Source: JBCCAG01 sp050330955 (GTDB lineage: Bacteria > Cyanobacteriota > Cyanobacteriia > CAKZMO01). From it: a stretch of 48,527 nucleotides of DNA. The stretch is from NCBI GenBank assembly GCA_050330955.1, contig JBHJHJ010000190.1:1-48527 (forward strand). Reading direction: 5' to 3'. Each line of letters opens with the position of its first letter. Within the stretch, counting starts at the first letter, position 1. The translations under genes were made by a program, and so were the position numbers. The notes below the pieces were generated by a model. That model was not told the origin of the DNA and searched no databases. It was given only the letters and a program-made list of their open reading frames with translations. Shown in pieces: positions 15,450-24,257 of this stretch.

Positions 15450-15452
15450 AGT

Positions 15453-15589
15453 TTTATTGCGGTAGGGACATGGCACTGCCATGTCCACACGAAACGCATA
15501 CCCCCAAATGAGCAACGCCAAAGATTTATTGCGGTAGGGACATGGCACTGCCATGTCCGCGCGAAATACATACCCAAAATCAGCAACGC
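15453..15589. repeat. Two tandem copies (period 72 bp) of a palindromic repeat
   Basis: Units at 15453-15518 and 15525-15589 both run from TTTATTGCGGTAGG to AGCAACGC with a few differences. Each contains a perfect hairpin with arms GGACATGGC and GCCATGTCC around the loop ACT (15466-15486 and 15538-15558). They fill the whole gap between the convergent glnB and rdgB genes and could act as a bidirectional terminator. They resemble the dispersed palindromic repeats common in cyanobacterial intergenic DNA. Confidence 0.85.
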
Positions 15590-15590
15590 G

Positions 15591-16169
15591 TTAAGCCAGC
15601 AGGGTTTTGAGGGCAGGCATCAGGGCCTGAAAGGCGCGTCCTCGGTGGCTCACTTCGTCTTTGAGGGCAGGCGACATTTCAGAAAAAGTCATGCCCTCGG
15701 CAGGCACGTAGAACACCGGGTCATAGCCGAACCCTCCTTCCCCACGGGGCTGATCAAGAATCTCGCCTCTGCAAATTCCTTCGGCATCGAGCGCGATCGC
15801 CCCCTCAGGATCAGCAATGGCGATCGCGCACCTAAACTGAGCGCTGCGATCGCGGCTTTCTGCCAGCTCCTTCAGCAGCCGCTCAATGCAGGCAGCGGGC
15901 GTGGCGGCGTAGCGAGCCGAATAGATCCCGGGGGCACCGCCCAGCGCGTCCACCTGAAGCCCGGAGTCATCGGCGATCGCCCACTGCCCCATGGCTTTAG
16001 CCACCTGCGAAGCCTTGAGCTGAGCATTTTCCATGAAAGTAGTGCCGGTTTCCTCGACCTCAATGTGCTTCGGTTTTAGGACAAGCGTAATTTGGAGCGA
16101 TTTGAGGTAAGTCTCCATTTCGACAACTTTTCCGGGATTCCCAGTGGCGACAACCAAAGTTTCAATCAT
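15591..16169 (-). CDS. rdgB: dITP/XTP pyrophosphatase (RdgB/HAM1)
   Basis: 192 residues from ATG 16169. The N-terminal VVATGNPGKVVEMETYL is the substrate-binding start of the Ham1/RdgB family. ADDSGLQVDALGGAPGIYSARYA (about 66-88) is the catalytic metal-binding block. GEGGFGYDPVFYVP and LKDEVSHRGRAFQAL complete the family signature. The enzyme hydrolyses non-canonical purine triphosphates (ITP, dITP, XTP) to monophosphates and so keeps them out of DNA. Length and motifs are complete. It starts 17 bp after the CHASE2 kinase gene and probably lies on the same transcript; nothing suggests a functional tie. Confidence 0.95.
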   Translation of the reverse strand: MIETLVVATGNPGKVVEMETYLKSLQITLVLKPKHIEVEETGTTFMENAQLKASQVAKAMGQWAIADDSGLQVDALGGAPGIYSARYAATPAACIERLLKELAESRDRSAQFRCAIAIADPEGAIALDAEGICRGEILDQPRGEGGFGYDPVFYVPAEGMTFSEMSPALKDEVSHRGRAFQALMPALKTLLA

Positions 16170-16186
16170 AGACCTCGTGATTGGGA

Positions 16187-18085
16187 TTACGTCGATTTTA
16201 GCGGCCAGGTGAGTTCGCAGCCAGTACCGCGGCTGCCGTTGGGCTGACGCTTAAAGGCACCTCCTAGGCGGCTAGCGATGCCATAGGCTTGTTTGGTGCC
16301 TTCCCCCTTTCGCCCTGAGGAAAACCCCGGTCCGTTGTCCTCAACCCGCAGCACGTAGTGGGTATCACAAACCTTCCCCGTCGCTCGAACCCGCGACGTG
16401 CCAATGGCGTGCTTGCCGATGTTGCACAGCATCTCTTCCAGGAAGCGGCATAGCTCCCGCTTGCAGTCAAAATCTAGGTGACGCTCGTCTAGGGGTTCAA
16501 ACGAGCGCATTTTAATCTTGATTTCGCGAAATCCGACCAGATCTCGCTCTAGGGTTTTGCTAAACACCTGGTAGAACAGCTCGTGCAGCGGCAGCTTGAG
16601 GTCTAGCTTGGAGTCGTTTTGCAGGTAAAAGCTGCTCTCTTTCGTAAACGCCTCGCTGATGAGATAGTCGCTAATCTGCCGAATTTCTGCGTCTAGGGCA
16701 ATGAGGTGGTCGACGAGCTGCTGCTTGGGGATGTCTTTGTCTTGGGTAAGCCGCATTAGGCTAGCTAGATTTTGCAGCGGCCCATTGTGAATAATATTGA
16801 AGGCCTGCTTGATGGTGCGCTGCCGCTCGCTTGCAATCCGTCTCCGCTCGCGGCTGCGGGCCTGTAGGCCCTGGTACTGGTTGAGGATGATGCACTCGAA
16901 TCCATTAAAGGTAATCAGCAGCAGCGGGGGCACAAGGGGAATCCAATAGCCCATGAGAATAGCGGCATAGCTCACGCCAATCACCACGCCGCTTGCCGTA
17001 AAGCCGTAGATCATGATTCGACTGGGGGCATTGAGCCGGACCCAAACTGCTAGACCAACGGCGCTCCACAGCAAAATCCAGGCGTATTCCCAAGGCTCGG
17101 ACCAAGTTTTCAGAAAAGTGCGTCCATCAAGGGTGGCGCTGAGAATCTGGCTCGTGGCGTGGGCCTGAATGTCTACCGCGTCTACCCGATTTTGTTGGAT
17201 GCTGGACGGCGCGGTGGCGATCGCATTCGTCTCAACGGGCAGTCTGGCCTCTCCGTCAGAAACGCCAATGATAACAATCCGATCTTCAATCAGGGCGGCG
17301 GCATCCGGAAGAGAACCAAGCTCCTGCAGCCGCAGCACAGGGAATGCCTCAGGGCTGTTGCGGAAATTGAGCAGTGTGAGCAAACTGCTGGGGTCTGGTC
17401 CGCTGACGTACCCCCCGGAGTTGGGTCCAATGCGCGGGATTTCGGCGTCTCCAAACCGCATGGCGGCTGGATCAATGATGCCATTCTCCAGAGAATAATC
17501 TCGCGGTTCGAGGTAGGCCCGAGCCAGCTGAACTGCGAAAGAGAATTTATAGGTCTCTGGCTCTAAGGGGTCATTTGCGCCGAGAATGGTGCGCCGCAGA
17601 TGGCTATCTTGAATGTCGACATAGATGTCAGAAAAGCCGACTTGACCAGAGGGAATATCATCGAGAGGCTTGACCTGGGGCAGCAGTATTTTTTCTGCTG
17701 CAAAGAGCGTTGGTGTCTCTTGAAATTGCTCAACCAGTTGAGTGGATGACTCTTCTGCAAGTAAGTCGCTGAGTATGTTCACCCCAATGACGGCGGGCTC
17801 ATACTGCTGGACCTGAGCGACGACTTTTGCCAGCCTGTCTTGGGAGATGGGATAGCCGCCTAGCTCCTCGACATCGGCATCACCAATTTTAACAATAGTG
17901 ATTCGTTGGCTATGGGCCTCAATTGGCCTGCGCCGGAGCAGGGCGTCGAAGGCAAAGAGCTCTAAGGGCTGCAGAAGCCCCGCCATCCGGGCGCCAATAA
18001 CCAGACCCATGACCCCGAGTCCAGGCAATACGCGAAGGAGTAGATCTGCTGGTCGCTTGGTGAACGGGACTGGCTGCCGAGGCAT
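16187..18085 (-). CDS. CHASE2-domain membrane sensor histidine kinase
   Basis: 632 residues from ATG 18085. A first membrane helix (about 15-40) leads into a large extracytoplasmic CHASE2 domain (about 45-330; DALLRRRPIEAHSQRITIVKIGDADVEELG and PQVKPLDDIPSGQVGFSD are typical). Two to three helices follow (333-400). The kinase core has its likely phospho-acceptor His433 in NIIHNGPLQNLASL, of HisKA_3 type, then a HATPase domain with Asn555 (EEMLCNIGKHA), VEDNGPGFSSG (581-591) and the G2 box RGTGCELTWPL. All ATP-binding boxes are present. Such kinases sense an unknown periplasmic cue. The response regulator gene ends 26 bp upstream, so the two form a regulator-kinase operon with rdgB behind it. 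Confidence 0.88.
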   Translation of the reverse strand: MPRQPVPFTKRPADLLLRVLPGLGVMGLVIGARMAGLLQPLELFAFDALLRRRPIEAHSQRITIVKIGDADVEELGGYPISQDRLAKVVAQVQQYEPAVIGVNILSDLLAEESSTQLVEQFQETPTLFAAEKILLPQVKPLDDIPSGQVGFSDIYVDIQDSHLRRTILGANDPLEPETYKFSFAVQLARAYLEPRDYSLENGIIDPAAMRFGDAEIPRIGPNSGGYVSGPDPSSLLTLLNFRNSPEAFPVLRLQELGSLPDAAALIEDRIVIIGVSDGEARLPVETNAIATAPSSIQQNRVDAVDIQAHATSQILSATLDGRTFLKTWSEPWEYAWILLWSAVGLAVWVRLNAPSRIMIYGFTASGVVIGVSYAAILMGYWIPLVPPLLLITFNGFECIILNQYQGLQARSRERRRIASERQRTIKQAFNIIHNGPLQNLASLMRLTQDKDIPKQQLVDHLIALDAEIRQISDYLISEAFTKESSFYLQNDSKLDLKLPLHELFYQVFSKTLERDLVGFREIKIKMRSFEPLDERHLDFDCKRELCRFLEEMLCNIGKHAIGTSRVRATGKVCDTHYVLRVEDNGPGFSSGRKGEGTKQAYGIASRLGGAFKRQPNGSRGTGCELTWPLKST

Positions 18086-18111
18086 GATGCGCCTCCAGTT
18101 TAGACTGCGCT

Positions 18112-18828
18112 TTAATCAATCAGCCCGAGCTCGCGAGCCTTGATCTCGGTCTGAATTCTAATGTTCTTCCCGTCTCGTCTGCCGTCTTCCGGATAGATGC
18201 CGAGAACGTCGTACACCTTACTCCAGTAGAGTCGAACGGTGCGCTCGGAAATAGACATGCGCTGAGCGATCGCCTTGTCCTGTAGCCCTTCCTTAAAGGC
18301 CAAGTGCAGCACTTCAAACCACTCAGGCTTAATCTCAAGCCCCGCCCGCATGCCGTCGATGTCTTTGGTGTGGGTCAACCCCTGCAGTGCCCAGTCCACC
18401 CGGGCCAGCATCTCCTGCGCCGGCAGGGTCTTGTTGGCAACGGTGAATCCACCCGCGTGGCTCTCAATGTCGTGGACGACCCTGACCAGCGCCTTGACAT
18501 AGCTGCTTTGTACCGTGATGTTGAGCTCAGGATAGTCAGTCATCAGCGATCGCAACAGCTGAAGCCCCACATCTACCTGGGCGCCTTCCCCCGCCTTTCT
18601 GGGAATGGACAAATCAAGCAGCAGCAGATCAGGGGTTCCGGTTTGGAGATGGTTGAGGGCTTCTTCAGCAGTCTGTGCCGTCAAGATCTCAGTATCCGGA
18701 TACCGGCTCTGCAGTCGGCTCAGAGTTCCATCTAGGACCATATCGTGGTCGTCAACAACTAAAAACATGTGTGCAACCTTGGGTAGATCGTGTCCTATCG
18801 TAGATATAGGGGCATTGTTGGTTACCAT
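18112..18828 (-). CDS. NarL/LuxR-type response regulator
   Basis: 238 residues from ATG 18828. ATG 18768, preceded by AAGG, would start the receiver directly at MFLVVDDHDMVLDG and is a good alternative. The receiver has its acidic pocket in VDDHD, the phosphorylated Asp in LLLLDLSIPRK (Asp72 from 18828) and Lys in ANKTL. An insertion (KAGEGAQVDVG) follows the Asp. The C-terminal LuxR helix-turn-helix is LAFKEGLQDKAIAQRMSISERTVRLYWSKV, then a charged extension with GRRDGKNIRIQ. It should bind DNA upon phosphorylation, most likely by the CHASE2 kinase encoded 26 bp downstream. Targets are unknown. Confidence 0.9.
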   Translation of the reverse strand: MVTNNAPISTIGHDLPKVAHMFLVVDDHDMVLDGTLSRLQSRYPDTEILTAQTAEEALNHLQTGTPDLLLLDLSIPRKAGEGAQVDVGLQLLRSLMTDYPELNITVQSSYVKALVRVVHDIESHAGGFTVANKTLPAQEMLARVDWALQGLTHTKDIDGMRAGLEIKPEWFEVLHLAFKEGLQDKAIAQRMSISERTVRLYWSKVYDVLGIYPEDGRRDGKNIRIQTEIKARELGLID

Positions 18829-18834
18829 GGGCAA

Positions 18835-19186
18835 CTACGCTACAGAATCACAATATAAGTGAATACAGGTACAGAGTGGACATAACGGGAGAGTTACACC
18901 GCTGCGTTCAGTACTTTACGACATTCAATACCTGAAAGTGAAAGACTACTGGCGAAAGCGCTGCGATGTACCACTCAAACCAAAGCGTTAGGTAGATTAA
19001 TGCATAAGCCCACGGTGATTGTAAACTGAGACCCATATCAGTTTGTGCATGTATTGTACCAAAAGGCATAGGTTTAGACTGAAGGCTCCCGGTGCTTGAG
19101 TTCACAAAATAACATATTGCTTACCCAAAACTTCAGCTCGCATGGCATGTGCTCCGGTCAGTAGGGCCTATGCCGCCGCGCCGACC
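18835..19186. other. Intergenic stretch without a recognisable gene
   Basis: The 350 bp between the response regulator gene (which starts at its left edge, reading left) and the end of remA hold no convincing ORF, RNA or repeat. A 65-codon minus-strand frame at 18908-19105 has one hydrophobic segment but no start signal or family match. The left part presumably contains the promoter of the regulator-kinase operon; no box stands out. Confidence 0.4.
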
Positions 19187-19450
19187 TCACTGACCGTTCT
19201 GATACTCCTTATTGCTGATAAAGCGGTGGGCCACCGTCTCAGGCTGAATCGCGGACAGCACAATGTGCCCTGAGTCAGTAATAATAACTGCCCTTGTCCG
19301 GCGACCGTAGGTGGCGTCGATCAGCTCTCCTCGCTCTCGGGCATCACTAATGATACGCTTGATGGGAGCAGATTCTGGGCTGACAATCGCAATAACTCGG
19401 TTGGCAGAAACAATATTGCCAAATCCGATGTTGATTAGCTTAATATCCAT
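19187..19450 (-). CDS. remA: RemA-like regulator (DUF370)
   Basis: 87 residues from ATG 19450. MDIKLINIGFGNIVSANRVIAIVSPESAPIKRII and the following DARERGELIDATYGRRTRAVIITDSGHIVLS are nearly the consensus of DUF370/RemA. In Bacillus subtilis RemA forms ring-like oligomers that bind DNA and activate biofilm matrix and osmoprotection operons. In cyanobacteria the gene is conserved and often sits next to gmk, though not here. The protein is small, basic on one face and lacks a helix-turn-helix; DNA wraps around its rings in the known structures. It is divergent from the RqcH-like gene with 140 bp between. Target genes here are unknown. Confidence 0.9.
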   Translation of the reverse strand: MDIKLINIGFGNIVSANRVIAIVSPESAPIKRIISDARERGELIDATYGRRTRAVIITDSGHIVLSAIQPETVAHRFISNKEYQNGQ

Positions 19451-19590
19451 AGCGGCTTGGGCTCATGGGTATATGGGTCAAATTTGATACTATTCTGGCG
19501 ATATCCTGCGTAATTTCCAAGATATAAAACGCAATTCACGGAATCTTGTTTGTGCAGACGAATGCTGCTAATACTTGCTAAACATTACTT

Positions 19591-21333
19591 GTGCAGACAG
19601 TCGATTTCACAACCCTTACTGCTATTTGCGCTGAGTTGCGCCAAGATTGGCTGCCGTCGCGGCTAGAGCAGGTCTACCAGCGCGATCGCTACTGTTTAGC
19701 GCTGGCCCTGCGCACCCTAAAAGGCCGCGGCTGGCTCACGGTGTCGTGGCACCCTCAAGCAGCGCGGGTTTGCATTGACGACCCGCCGCCGCGCTCCCCT
19801 GATACCTATACCTTTAGCCACCAGCTTCGCCACCAGCTCGGCGGTCTTGCCCTCGTCTCAATTGAGACCTCACCCTGGGAGCGCGTTCTCGACCTGCAGT
19901 TTGCTCGTCGCCCTGATGAAGCGTGCCTATGGCATCTCTATGTCGAGATCATGGGTAAGTATAGCAATGTTGTCTTAGCGACGGCTGACCAGCAGGTGGT
20001 GACTGCAGCCCATCAGGTCGGTTCCCAGCAGTCCAGCGTCAGAACCATTCAGACCGGCCAGCCTTACCAATCGCCGCCGGCGCTGCGGGACCCCCAGCCT
20101 GCTCTGGGCGAGTCCCAGGCCCAGTGGCAAGAGCGGGTGAGCCTGGTGCCGGGCAAGCTCTGGAAGACGCTGCTGCAAAACTACCGGGGTCTCAGCCCTT
20201 CCCTGACCCGTCAGATGGCCCAGGCGGCAGGCCTCGACCCCAACCAGTCCACCGATGAGTTAGGGGTCGCTGACTGGACGCGGCTGTTTGGGCGCTGGCA
20301 GGAGTGGCTGCAGCGCTTAGAGGAAAAGGCGTTTGCTCCCGGCTGGCTGGCGTTGGGCTATACGGTGATGCCCTGGAGCGCGATCGCCCCCGCCCCCTCT
20401 GTGCAAGCGCTGGTGGCCCAATATTATCGGGACCAGCTCAATCAGCAGGACTTTGCCCAGCTGCGGCACCAGCTTCAGCAAAAGCTCGCTAACCTGCTGA
20501 AAAAGCTGAGAACTAAGGCGGATGATTTTCGGCAGCGGCTGCAGCAGTCTGATCAGGCGGACCAGTACCGGGAGCGGGCAGACTTGCTGATGGCCTACCT
20601 GCACGAGTGGAAGCCGGGGATGACCGCGATTCATCTGGCTGACTTTGAGACGGGGGAGCCGGTGAAGATCCCCCTGGATCCAACGAAGAACGCGGTGCAG
20701 AACGCCCAGGGGTTTTACAAGCGCCACCAAAAAATGAAGCGATCGCGGGGGGCCATCGAGCCCCTGCTGCGGGACGTGGAGGCGGAGATGGCCTACCTGG
20801 AGCAGGTAGAGGTGGCGATCGCCCAGCCGGAAACTTACCAGGTCCCCGATGACTTGGCGTCGCTGCGGGATGTTCAGGAAGAGCTGCAGCAGCAGGGCTA
20901 TTTGGGTGAGGCCTCCCGTCAGGTCCGCACGGAGAAGACGCCGTTTCACCGCTACCAGTCCCCCAGCGGCTTTGACATTGTGGTAGGCCGCAACAACCGC
21001 CAAAACGATGAGCTGACGTTTAAGGTGGCGACGGAATACGACCTGTGGCTTCACACCCAGGAGATTCCGGGAAGCCACGTGCTGCTGCGGCTGGACCCCG
21101 GCGCAGTGGCCCAGGAGGCGGACCTTCAGACGGCGGCAGATTTGGCGGCTTATCACAGCCGCGCTCGCCAGAGTGAGCAGGCCCCGGTGGTGTACACGGA
21201 CCTGAAGCACGTGTACAAGCCCAAGGGGGCGAAGCCGGGGATGGTGATTTACAAAGCGGAAACGGTGATTTGGGGGCGATCGCAGGTGGGAAAGGCGATC
21301 GCCCTAGGGCAGCAGGCAGAGGCCCTGCACTGA
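19591..21333 (+). CDS. rqcH: NFACT family protein, Rqc2/RqcH homologue
   Basis: 580 residues; GTG 19591 gives the family-typical beginning QTVDFTTLTAICAEL. NFACT-N (about 1-240) contains RLEQVYQ near residue 25 and EIMGKYSNVVLAT (about 118-130), the segment equivalent to LMGRHSN in Bacillus RqcH. Coiled-coil helices lie at about 290-350 and 390-430. NFACT-R follows with VVGRNNRQNDELTF and DLWLHTQEIPGSHVLLR (about 465-500). RqcH binds stalled 50S subunits and adds alanine tails that mark the nascent chain for degradation. Older annotations call it fibronectin-binding protein, which is misleading. It ends 1 bp before the convergent SH3 protein gene. Confidence 0.9.
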   Translation: MQTVDFTTLTAICAELRQDWLPSRLEQVYQRDRYCLALALRTLKGRGWLTVSWHPQAARVCIDDPPPRSPDTYTFSHQLRHQLGGLALVSIETSPWERVLDLQFARRPDEACLWHLYVEIMGKYSNVVLATADQQVVTAAHQVGSQQSSVRTIQTGQPYQSPPALRDPQPALGESQAQWQERVSLVPGKLWKTLLQNYRGLSPSLTRQMAQAAGLDPNQSTDELGVADWTRLFGRWQEWLQRLEEKAFAPGWLALGYTVMPWSAIAPAPSVQALVAQYYRDQLNQQDFAQLRHQLQQKLANLLKKLRTKADDFRQRLQQSDQADQYRERADLLMAYLHEWKPGMTAIHLADFETGEPVKIPLDPTKNAVQNAQGFYKRHQKMKRSRGAIEPLLRDVEAEMAYLEQVEVAIAQPETYQVPDDLASLRDVQEELQQQGYLGEASRQVRTEKTPFHRYQSPSGFDIVVGRNNRQNDELTFKVATEYDLWLHTQEIPGSHVLLRLDPGAVAQEADLQTAADLAAYHSRARQSEQAPVVYTDLKHVYKPKGAKPGMVIYKAETVIWGRSQVGKAIALGQQAEALH

Positions 21334-21334
21334 C

Positions 21335-22261
21335 TCATCGGAAAAAACAAGTGGTCCCGCTGTAGAGCAGCGTAATCTCAGCATCCGGGCCGCCTCCGCT
21401 CAAAATTCCTCCTAGGCCCGCCTCAAAAAATTCGAAGCCCAGCGTGGTTTCTCGGACCTCAGCATCGAGAAAGCGATCTAACTCTCGGCGGGGGAGGCCT
21501 ACCCGAATTCCGTTCGCTGTGGTGAGTCGCTCAGCTCCGGCATCGCGGCCATCAACGCTCCAGCCTACAAAACGCCCTTCGGAAGCCACAATCCCAAACC
21601 CATCGGCCCAGGTGGTGAATGACAGCGGCCCCGCCCCGCACTCGGGATTCACGCCCCGGCTAGCGGGCTCACCCCGCAGCTCTGTCAGAACGGCAACCAC
21701 CTCACTATCGGGTCTGCCAAACGGCAGTGACCTCACCGAAATTGGCCTGGCCAGACTGGATGGCGACGGCGCCACGAGCTGCAGTCCGCCAGAATCGAGC
21801 TGAACGGCTTCAGCACCCGTAGCCGCTCCGTCAGAGGTGCGCCATCGGTCTGCATCTTCCAGACAGCCGTCAATGAACTGATTGAATACCCAGCCGTCCA
21901 GCGGCTCAAACACCACCCAGCCATCGAAAGGTCCTTGCTGCCCATCAGACGGGAAGCCGAAGACCCGGGCCGTTAGCCTAACCCAGTCGCCCTGACGGAA
22001 CACAGCCCGCACGCTGTCTCCCTGATTGAGCTGCGTCACCACGACGCTCTCAGTCCCTGGCCTTTGCCGAATATTGACGTTGTCGCCAGTAATCACGCTG
22101 CAAACCGTCGTCTCCTGAAGCTCAATGGCGTAGCTGTTGCCTGCTGCGGTCTGATCGGTGAGTTGGGACACTTCCTGCGCGTGGACGGCGCTAGATCCCA
22201 TCAGCGACAGGCAAAATCCGACAGACCAGGCTACCCTGGTGAACATTTGAGCCACTTTCAT
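21335..22261 (-). CDS. Secreted SH3-domain protein
   Basis: 308 residues from ATG 22261 with a signal peptide (VGFCLSLMGSSAVHAQ). A bacterial SH3 domain lies at about 52-125: CSVITGDNVNIRQRPGTES, then GDSVRAVFRQGDWVRL and DGWVFNQFIDGC, the usual end of SH3b with paired cysteines. The C-terminal half (about 170-308) has no family I recognise; it includes LSFTTWADGFGIVASEGRFVGWS and ends LLYSGTTCFFR. SH3b domains usually bind cell wall peptides. The protein should lie in the periplasm or outside the cell. Gene neighbours offer no functional clue; the photolyase gene is divergent, 279 bp away. Confidence 0.8.
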   Translation of the reverse strand: MKVAQMFTRVAWSVGFCLSLMGSSAVHAQEVSQLTDQTAAGNSYAIELQETTVCSVITGDNVNIRQRPGTESVVVTQLNQGDSVRAVFRQGDWVRLTARVFGFPSDGQQGPFDGWVVFEPLDGWVFNQFIDGCLEDADRWRTSDGAATGAEAVQLDSGGLQLVAPSPSSLARPISVRSLPFGRPDSEVVAVLTELRGEPASRGVNPECGAGPLSFTTWADGFGIVASEGRFVGWSVDGRDAGAERLTTANGIRVGLPRRELDRFLDAEVRETTLGFEFFEAGLGGILSGGGPDAEITLLYSGTTCFFR

Positions 22262-22540
22262 TTTGACGCTCTAACTCGGCTAACGATTTTCACATATTGC
22301 GTTGGCACAGTTTCTTAGGGCAATGCAGTCGGTTTAAAGCCTTGAGATTTCGTAGGCAACTGTGCGCGCAAATGTCCTAACGAGTCAGGACGTTTGCTAT
22401 ACCGATGCTACAGCCTGAGGCGATCGCTTTACGGACGTTGAATTCCCGCAGCCTAGGCGTTGACCTTATCGTTTTGTAAGCAATTGTTAAAATGTAATAA
22501 CTTAACCTTGGCCCCGCTCCTGCAGTGCCCTCCCACGGCT

Positions 22541-24184
22541 ATGAATCGCACCCTTGTCTGGTTTCGCCGCGATTTACGAATTCACGACCACGCCCCCCTC
22601 TACCGCGCCGCTCGTCGGGGGGCAGTGGTGCCCGTGTTTGTGTTAGACCGAGCGCTGCTGCACCACCCAGAGACAGCCCCAGCCCGCGTGCAGTTCATGC
22701 TGGAGAGCTTGGGGACGCTGGACCAAGATCTGCAATCGCGGGGGGGACGCCTCATCCTGCGCTACGGCGACCCGGTGGCAGTGCTGCCCGAACTAGTGCG
22801 GCAGACCCAGGCGGAGGGAATTTACGCCTACGTTGACTTTGAGCGAATCTATGGGCGGGTGAGGGACGCGCGGCTGAACCGAACGCTGGCGGAGCAGGGC
22901 ATGAAGGTGCGCTGGTTCGAGCCACCGGGCACCACCGCCGCGCTGGTGTCCTACCCCCGCTACCGCAATCTCTGGTTTGAGCAGATGGACCAGCCCCTGG
23001 TGCCCGCCCCCCAGCAGGTGAGCGTCCCAGAAGAGGTGACCAGTGAACCGCTGCCCAAGCTAAGCGAGCTAGATCTAGAGCCCGACGGCAAGCCCATGCC
23101 CCCTGCAGGTATTGGCGCCGCCCGCCGACTGCTCCACGACTTTTTAGAGCAGAAAACCGAGCGCTACTACTGGCAGCTCTCCTACCCCAGCGCCGAAGCC
23201 ACCTCCGGCATCAGCCCCCACGTCAAGTTTGGGGCGATTTCCGTACGGGAGTGCTACCAGACGGCCCAGGCCTACCAGGCCACCAACTACCGCACCCGGC
23301 GCAGCCAGGAGCAGTTTATTTCTCGCCTCCGGTGGGGCAGCGGCTTTGCCCAGCGGTTCCGCTACCTGCCCCAGCTTGAGCTGCGATCGCTCTACCGCGT
23401 ATTTGACGAAGACGGCTGGGACTTTGACGACGGGCTCTATGAGGCCTGGCAGCAGGGCCAGACGGGCTTCCCTATCGTAGATGCTGCCGCCCGCTGCCTG
23501 ATGGAAACGGGGGGCTGGCTCGCCCTCAACTTTCGCAGCCGGGCGCTGTACGCCAGCTTTTTGACCAACCTCATGGGCATGGACTGGCGGTTTGGGGCGC
23601 TGCACTTCATGCGTCACCTAATCGACGGCGACTGCCCCATTGACCACTACCAGTGGGCCATGCAGTCGGGGGTGACCCACTGCCTCGACAAAACCTGGAC
23701 CCGCATCTATAACCCGGAGCAGTGCGCCGTAGATCGCTGCGACCCCGACGGCGCCTTCATCAAGCGCTGGGTGCCGGAAGTGGCCCACCTTGCCCCCTGC
23801 CAGCTCGGCGACCCGCCCCGCCTTAAGGATTACCCGCCTCCAATCTTAGACTACCGGGAAGCGCGGCAGCGGCGGGTGAGCCAGCTAGAGCGGCAGCGCG
23901 GCAAGTTTTTGTCCCAGACTAATCTGCTGCCCCACCTGGCGGAAATGCCGGCGTCGGTGGTGCCCTTTGGCAGCGATCGCCACCCGAGCGAGGTGTCCTG
24001 GGCCCAGGCGGAGCACCCGCCCCTATTTCCGCCACCGCTAGATTTAGCAGCGCTGGACGAGGCAGAGGCTAAGGCGCTGCGCACCTGGTTTGTGGCCAGC
24101 CGCCGGGTACAGTCGTGGCGGCCCCGGAAGCGACAAACCCGCAAAAAGCCGGAAGCGTCGGGGCAGCTCTCTCTGCTGGGGTAG
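22541..24184 (+). CDS. DNA photolyase/cryptochrome family protein
   Basis: 547 residues; ATG 22541 begins MNRTLVWFRRDLRIHDH, the standard photolyase start, so an upstream in-frame ATG at 22460 is discarded. The antenna domain covers about 1-130 (PVFVLDRALL...RLILRYGDP). The FAD domain covers about 230-500, with SQEQFISRLRWGSGFAQRFRYLP, GFPIVDAAARCLMETG and IDGDCPIDHYQWAMQSG. YNPEQCAVDRCDPDGAFIKRWVPE ends the core. A basic tail follows (SWRPRKRQTRKKPE). It should repair UV photoproducts with blue light. The stretch facing the flavin reads CPIDHYQW instead of the NNGGWQW of E. coli PhrB, so substrate class (CPD or other) is uncertain. Confidence 0.88.
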   Translation: MNRTLVWFRRDLRIHDHAPLYRAARRGAVVPVFVLDRALLHHPETAPARVQFMLESLGTLDQDLQSRGGRLILRYGDPVAVLPELVRQTQAEGIYAYVDFERIYGRVRDARLNRTLAEQGMKVRWFEPPGTTAALVSYPRYRNLWFEQMDQPLVPAPQQVSVPEEVTSEPLPKLSELDLEPDGKPMPPAGIGAARRLLHDFLEQKTERYYWQLSYPSAEATSGISPHVKFGAISVRECYQTAQAYQATNYRTRRSQEQFISRLRWGSGFAQRFRYLPQLELRSLYRVFDEDGWDFDDGLYEAWQQGQTGFPIVDAAARCLMETGGWLALNFRSRALYASFLTNLMGMDWRFGALHFMRHLIDGDCPIDHYQWAMQSGVTHCLDKTWTRIYNPEQCAVDRCDPDGAFIKRWVPEVAHLAPCQLGDPPRLKDYPPPILDYREARQRRVSQLERQRGKFLSQTNLLPHLAEMPASVVPFGSDRHPSEVSWAQAEHPPLFPPPLDLAALDEAEAKALRTWFVASRRVQSWRPRKRQTRKKPEASGQLSLLG

Positions 24185-24257
24185 GAAGAATGTCTTGTGA
24201 GGGTGGCTATAAAATAGGCTTGAAGTCCACACCCAATTGGAGATAGCGAGGTTTAGC

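Noticed and set aside
18908..19105. 65-codon minus-strand ORF with a hydrophobic stretch
   Set aside because: No ribosome binding site, no family resemblance and no support from context; insufficient to call a gene.
20317..21210. 297-codon minus-strand frame inside the RqcH-like gene
   Set aside because: It is the shadow of a strong plus-strand family match and has the Leu/Arg/His-rich composition typical of antisense frames in GC-rich DNA.
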